7,719 nucleotides of DNA, taken from the NCBI GenBank assembly GCA_016303195.1, contig JAEDMD010000087.1, positions 1 through 7,719 of the forward strand. Reading direction: 5' to 3'. Made by a program: the position numbers and the translations under genes. The notes beneath the pieces were generated by a model that saw only the letters and a program-made list of their open reading frames with translations, had not been told where the DNA came from and did no database searches. The number at the start of each line of letters is the position of its first letter. The stretch's first letter is position 1. Shown in pieces: positions 5,658-7,719 of this stretch. This DNA is from Oscillospiraceae bacterium (GTDB lineage: Bacteria; Bacillota; Clostridia; Oscillospirales; Ruminococcaceae).

Positions 5658-7454
5658 ATGAAAAAACTCATTTCATTCCTTTTTTCTGCTGCTGTCGCGG
5701 TATGTATGACTGCTTTTACGGCAGCGGCGCAGGAAGAAAACAAGAGCGTTGCAATACTTTATACAAACGATGTTCACTGCGGCTTCAGCGCAGACGACAG
5801 CACCCTCGGAATTGCAGAGCTTGCTGCATACAAAGCTCGGCTTGAGAGCGAAAATTATCAGGTAATTATGGTGGACGCGGGGGATTTTATTCAGGGTGAA
5901 ACAATCGGCACTCTGTCCGAAGGCGGTTATCCGCTTGATGTTATGAATAAGCTGGGATATGATATTGCAGTCCCGGGAAACCACGAGTTTGATTACGGTA
6001 TGGACATTTTTTTCGAGCTTGCGGAAAAGGCGGAGTTCCCATATATTTCCTGCAATTTTACTGACCTTGAAAGCGGAGAAAAGCCATTTGCCGGATATAA
6101 GACAGTTGAAACGGACAAGTATAAGATAGGTTTTGTTGGTATTACTACTCCCGGTACTCTGACCACAAGCAATCCTGACCACTTTTTTGACGAAAAAGGC
6201 GGGCAGCTTTACGGCTTCTGCGGCAGCGACGAGGGCGAAAGCCTTTATAATGCTGTGCAGGAGGCAGTAGACGGTGCTATTGACGACGGAGCTGATTTAA
6301 TAGTTGCAGTAGGACATCTGGGCGAATATGATTATGATTATAAATGGAGCAGCGAGTCGGTTATAAATAACGTAAGCGGTATAAACCTGTTTATAGACGG
6401 TCACGCCCACAAGGTTACGCCCAAAAAGCTCTTAACAAACGAGAAGGGGGAAGAAACCATTCTCACTTCTACAGGCAGTAAGCTTGCAAATTTCGGTACA
6501 ATTATAATTGATGAAGACAATTTAACCGTAAATCTTATAAGCAAAGAGGATTTTGTCCTTACAACAGACGAAACTTCCGCCGAATACAAAGCTTATACCG
6601 AAACGGCGGAATTTATCAGGGGTATTGAGGAGCAGTACGATAAGCTTGCGGGAACGGTGGTTGCAAGCACGAAGGAGGAGCTTACAATCAACAATCCTGA
6701 AACGGGAGAGCGGGCTGTAAGAAATTCAGAAACCAATATGGCAGACCTTTGCACTGACGCTTATCGTATCAGAACCGGCGCGGAAATAGGTCTTATCAAC
6801 GGCGGCGGAGTAAGAAGCAATATCCCCGCAGGTGACATTACATACGGCAGTATAATCAACGTTCAGCCCTTCGGCAATTCAATCTGCGTTGCAGAAATAA
6901 GCGGTCAGCAGCTGCTTGACGCACTTGAAATGGGCGCTTGTTTCTACCCGAAGGAAAACGGCTCCTTTATGCAGGTTTCAGGGCTTACCTACGAAATACA
7001 TTCCTATGTTCCCTCTTCGGTAACGCTTGACGAAAACGGTAATTTCACAGGAGTTACAGGAGAATACAGGGTAAAGAACGTGCTTGTAGGCGGAGAGCCG
7101 CTGGAGCTTTCAAAGACCTATACCGTAGCTTCTATTGATTTTCTGCTTATATCCTGCGGAGGCGGTATGACAATGTTCGAGGAATGTAATGTAACAGAAA
7201 AAGAGATAATGCTTGATTATCAGGCAGTTATTGATTACATTAAGGAAGACCTTGGCGGAATGGTAGGCGAGAAGTATTCGGCTCCTTCGGGCTGCGGAAG
7301 AATTAAGGTAATTTCAGAAGCCGGCTTGGACGAAGAGAAACCCGATTCCACCGATACCGAAAATCCCTCCACAGGCGCAACAATCAGCCTCATTCCCTTG
7401 ATAGCTGCTGCGGTTATGCTTATGGCATGCCGTAAAAGAAATTGTTCGAGGTGA
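5658..7454 (+). CDS. Secreted, cell-wall-anchored 5'-nucleotidase (UshA/YfkN-type metallophosphoesterase)
   Basis: A 598-residue enzyme expected to hydrolyse extracellular nucleotides to nucleoside and phosphate; related proteins may also cleave 2',3'-cyclic nucleotides. A signal peptide covers about residues 1-24 (MKKLISFLFSAAVAVCMTAFTAAA). The N-terminal metallophosphatase domain (about 30-300) has dimetal motifs NDVH (D38, H40), AGD (D76), GNHE (N108, H109), VGH (H220) and GHAH (H249, H251). The C-terminal nucleotidase domain (about 330-550) has NGGGVRSNIPAGDIT (381-395), QPFGNSI (403-409) and SCGGGMTMF (499-507), where nucleotide-binding Arg and aromatic residues lie in the family. After an acidic linker, NPSTGA (569-574), a hydrophobic stretch (575-590) and CRKRNCSR form a sortase-type sorting signal with NPSTG in place of LPXTG. 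The protein should therefore sit on the outer surface. It is transcribed divergently from the BMP-BMP-kinase operon, which suggests shared control or a shared nucleoside theme. It appears complete. Exact substrate is not decidable from sequence. Confidence 0.94.
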   Translation: MKKLISFLFSAAVAVCMTAFTAAAQEENKSVAILYTNDVHCGFSADDSTLGIAELAAYKARLESENYQVIMVDAGDFIQGETIGTLSEGGYPLDVMNKLGYDIAVPGNHEFDYGMDIFFELAEKAEFPYISCNFTDLESGEKPFAGYKTVETDKYKIGFVGITTPGTLTTSNPDHFFDEKGGQLYGFCGSDEGESLYNAVQEAVDGAIDDGADLIVAVGHLGEYDYDYKWSSESVINNVSGINLFIDGHAHKVTPKKLLTNEKGEETILTSTGSKLANFGTIIIDEDNLTVNLISKEDFVLTTDETSAEYKAYTETAEFIRGIEEQYDKLAGTVVASTKEELTINNPETGERAVRNSETNMADLCTDAYRIRTGAEIGLINGGGVRSNIPAGDITYGSIINVQPFGNSICVAEISGQQLLDALEMGACFYPKENGSFMQVSGLTYEIHSYVPSSVTLDENGNFTGVTGEYRVKNVLVGGEPLELSKTYTVASIDFLLISCGGGMTMFEECNVTEKEIMLDYQAVIDYIKEDLGGMVGEKYSAPSGCGRIKVISEAGLDEEKPDSTDTENPSTGATISLIPLIAAAVMLMACRKRNCSR

Positions 7455-7533
7455 AGGTTGATGCTGAATATGGAATCCGTATAATTTTTAGTTCAGAAAC
7501 CAAAGGTACTACACAAAAACCGTCCCGATAAAC

Positions 7534-7563
7534 AAAAACCGCCCTCGAAAAAGGGTGGTTTTT
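7534..7563 (+). terminator. Rho-independent terminator of the 5'-nucleotidase gene
   Basis: A 12-bp stem (AAAAACCGCCCT, 7534-7545; AGGGTGGTTTTT, 7552-7563, with one G-T pair) encloses a 6-nt loop. The GC core is followed directly by a run of five T. It lies 80 bases after the stop codon. The A-run on the other side also gives a U-tract on the minus strand, so it may work both ways. Confidence 0.8.
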
Positions 7564-7598
7564 AGCACGCTCAAAGGTTGTGAGATACTCTGTGGGAT

Positions 7599-7615
7599 TG
7601 TGACAAAATAGATTT
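7599..7615 (+). repeat. 17-bp direct repeat, copy 2
   Basis: TGTGACAAAATAGATTT is identical to 679-695 and in the same orientation. It lies 35 bases past the nucleotidase terminator. Together the two copies bracket the kinase, both BMP genes and the nucleotidase. Confidence 0.7.
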
Positions 7616-7618
7616 GGG

Positions 7619-7654
7619 AAAAACCGCCACTCCAAACAGGAGAGCCACCCGCGG
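7619..7654 (-). terminator. Possible weak terminator on the minus strand
   Basis: Read on the minus strand, CCGC (7654-7651) pairs with GCGG (7627-7624), and an inner CTCC/GGAG stem lies between them. TTTTT (7623-7619) follows. The stem is interrupted, so this is a weak candidate. It would serve a leftward gene beyond the window end. Confidence 0.25.
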
Positions 7655-7681
7655 CTTTCGAGCGTTTCGTGCTTGTGCACT

Positions 7682-7707
7682 AGAGTTTCTCCTAAAGTCG
7701 AAACTCT
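7682..7707. other. Perfect 8-bp inverted repeat near the window end, function unknown
   Basis: AGAGTTTC (7682-7689) pairs with GAAACTCT (7700-7707) around a 10-nt loop. It is not followed by a good T-run on the plus strand. With the hairpins before it, the 7534-7719 region is rich in small dyads and carries no credible coding sequence. Confidence 0.35.
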
Positions 7708-7719
7708 TTACAAATAAAA

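Noticed and set aside
7420..7680. 86-codon minus-strand frame overlapping the nucleotidase 3' end
   Set aside because: It runs through the strong terminator hairpin and the 17-bp repeat, overlaps the nucleotidase coding end, and its product has no recognisable domain. The frame is probably open by chance or because of a repeat.

Overview
The window looks like chromosomal DNA from a Gram-positive anaerobe of the Clostridia, probably a Ruminococcus or Oscillospiraceae-type gut bacterium. The evidence is strong AGGAGG-like ribosome sites, moderate GC, a secreted enzyme with a sortase-type C-terminal sorting signal (NPSTG, hydrophobic stretch, basic tail), N-terminally membrane-anchored BMP-family binding proteins, and a one-piece HK-REC-HPt kinase. 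The genus is inference; no rRNA or other marker gene is present.

Layout. (1) Bases 1-576, plus strand: the C-terminal 191 codons of a gene that begins outside the window. It may be the extracytoplasmic tail of an ABC-transporter permease-like protein. (2) Bases 577-728: a convergent intergenic gap with a bidirectional hairpin terminator and one copy of a 17-bp direct repeat. (3) Bases 5416 down to 729, minus strand: a three-gene operon encoding BMP-family binding protein A, its tandem paralogue BMP-family binding protein B, and a hybrid sensor histidine kinase (two membrane segments, an extracytoplasmic Cache-like region, HisKA, HATPase, receiver, HPt). (4) Bases 5417-5657: a divergent control region with two face-to-face promoters that share the same extended -10 (TGTTATAAT), plus inverted repeats. 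(5) Bases 5658-7454, plus strand: a secreted, wall-anchored 5'-nucleotidase of the UshA/YfkN type. (6) Bases 7455-7719: a strong terminator, the second copy of the 17-bp repeat and further small hairpins, with no convincing gene.

How the genes may work together (inference). Characterised BMP/PnrA-family proteins bind nucleosides. Here two of them are encoded without any ABC transporter in view and are joined in an operon with a transmembrane hybrid kinase. This recalls the LuxP-LuxQ arrangement, in which a binding protein passes ligand information to a hybrid kinase. The divergent neighbour would release nucleosides from extracellular nucleotides. The unit therefore reads as a candidate surface system for sensing nucleotides or nucleosides: the nucleotidase makes the ligand, the BMP proteins bind it and the kinase reports it. 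The cognate response regulator is not in the window.

The most notable anomaly is at the junction of the two BMP genes. Protein B has an ATG with an ideal Shine-Dalgarno site at 4329, but codon 5 is TAA. Protein A has no stop where its paralogue ends and runs on about 33 residues into gene B. Gene B in this strain may therefore be damaged, or may start from a weak TTG at 4296.
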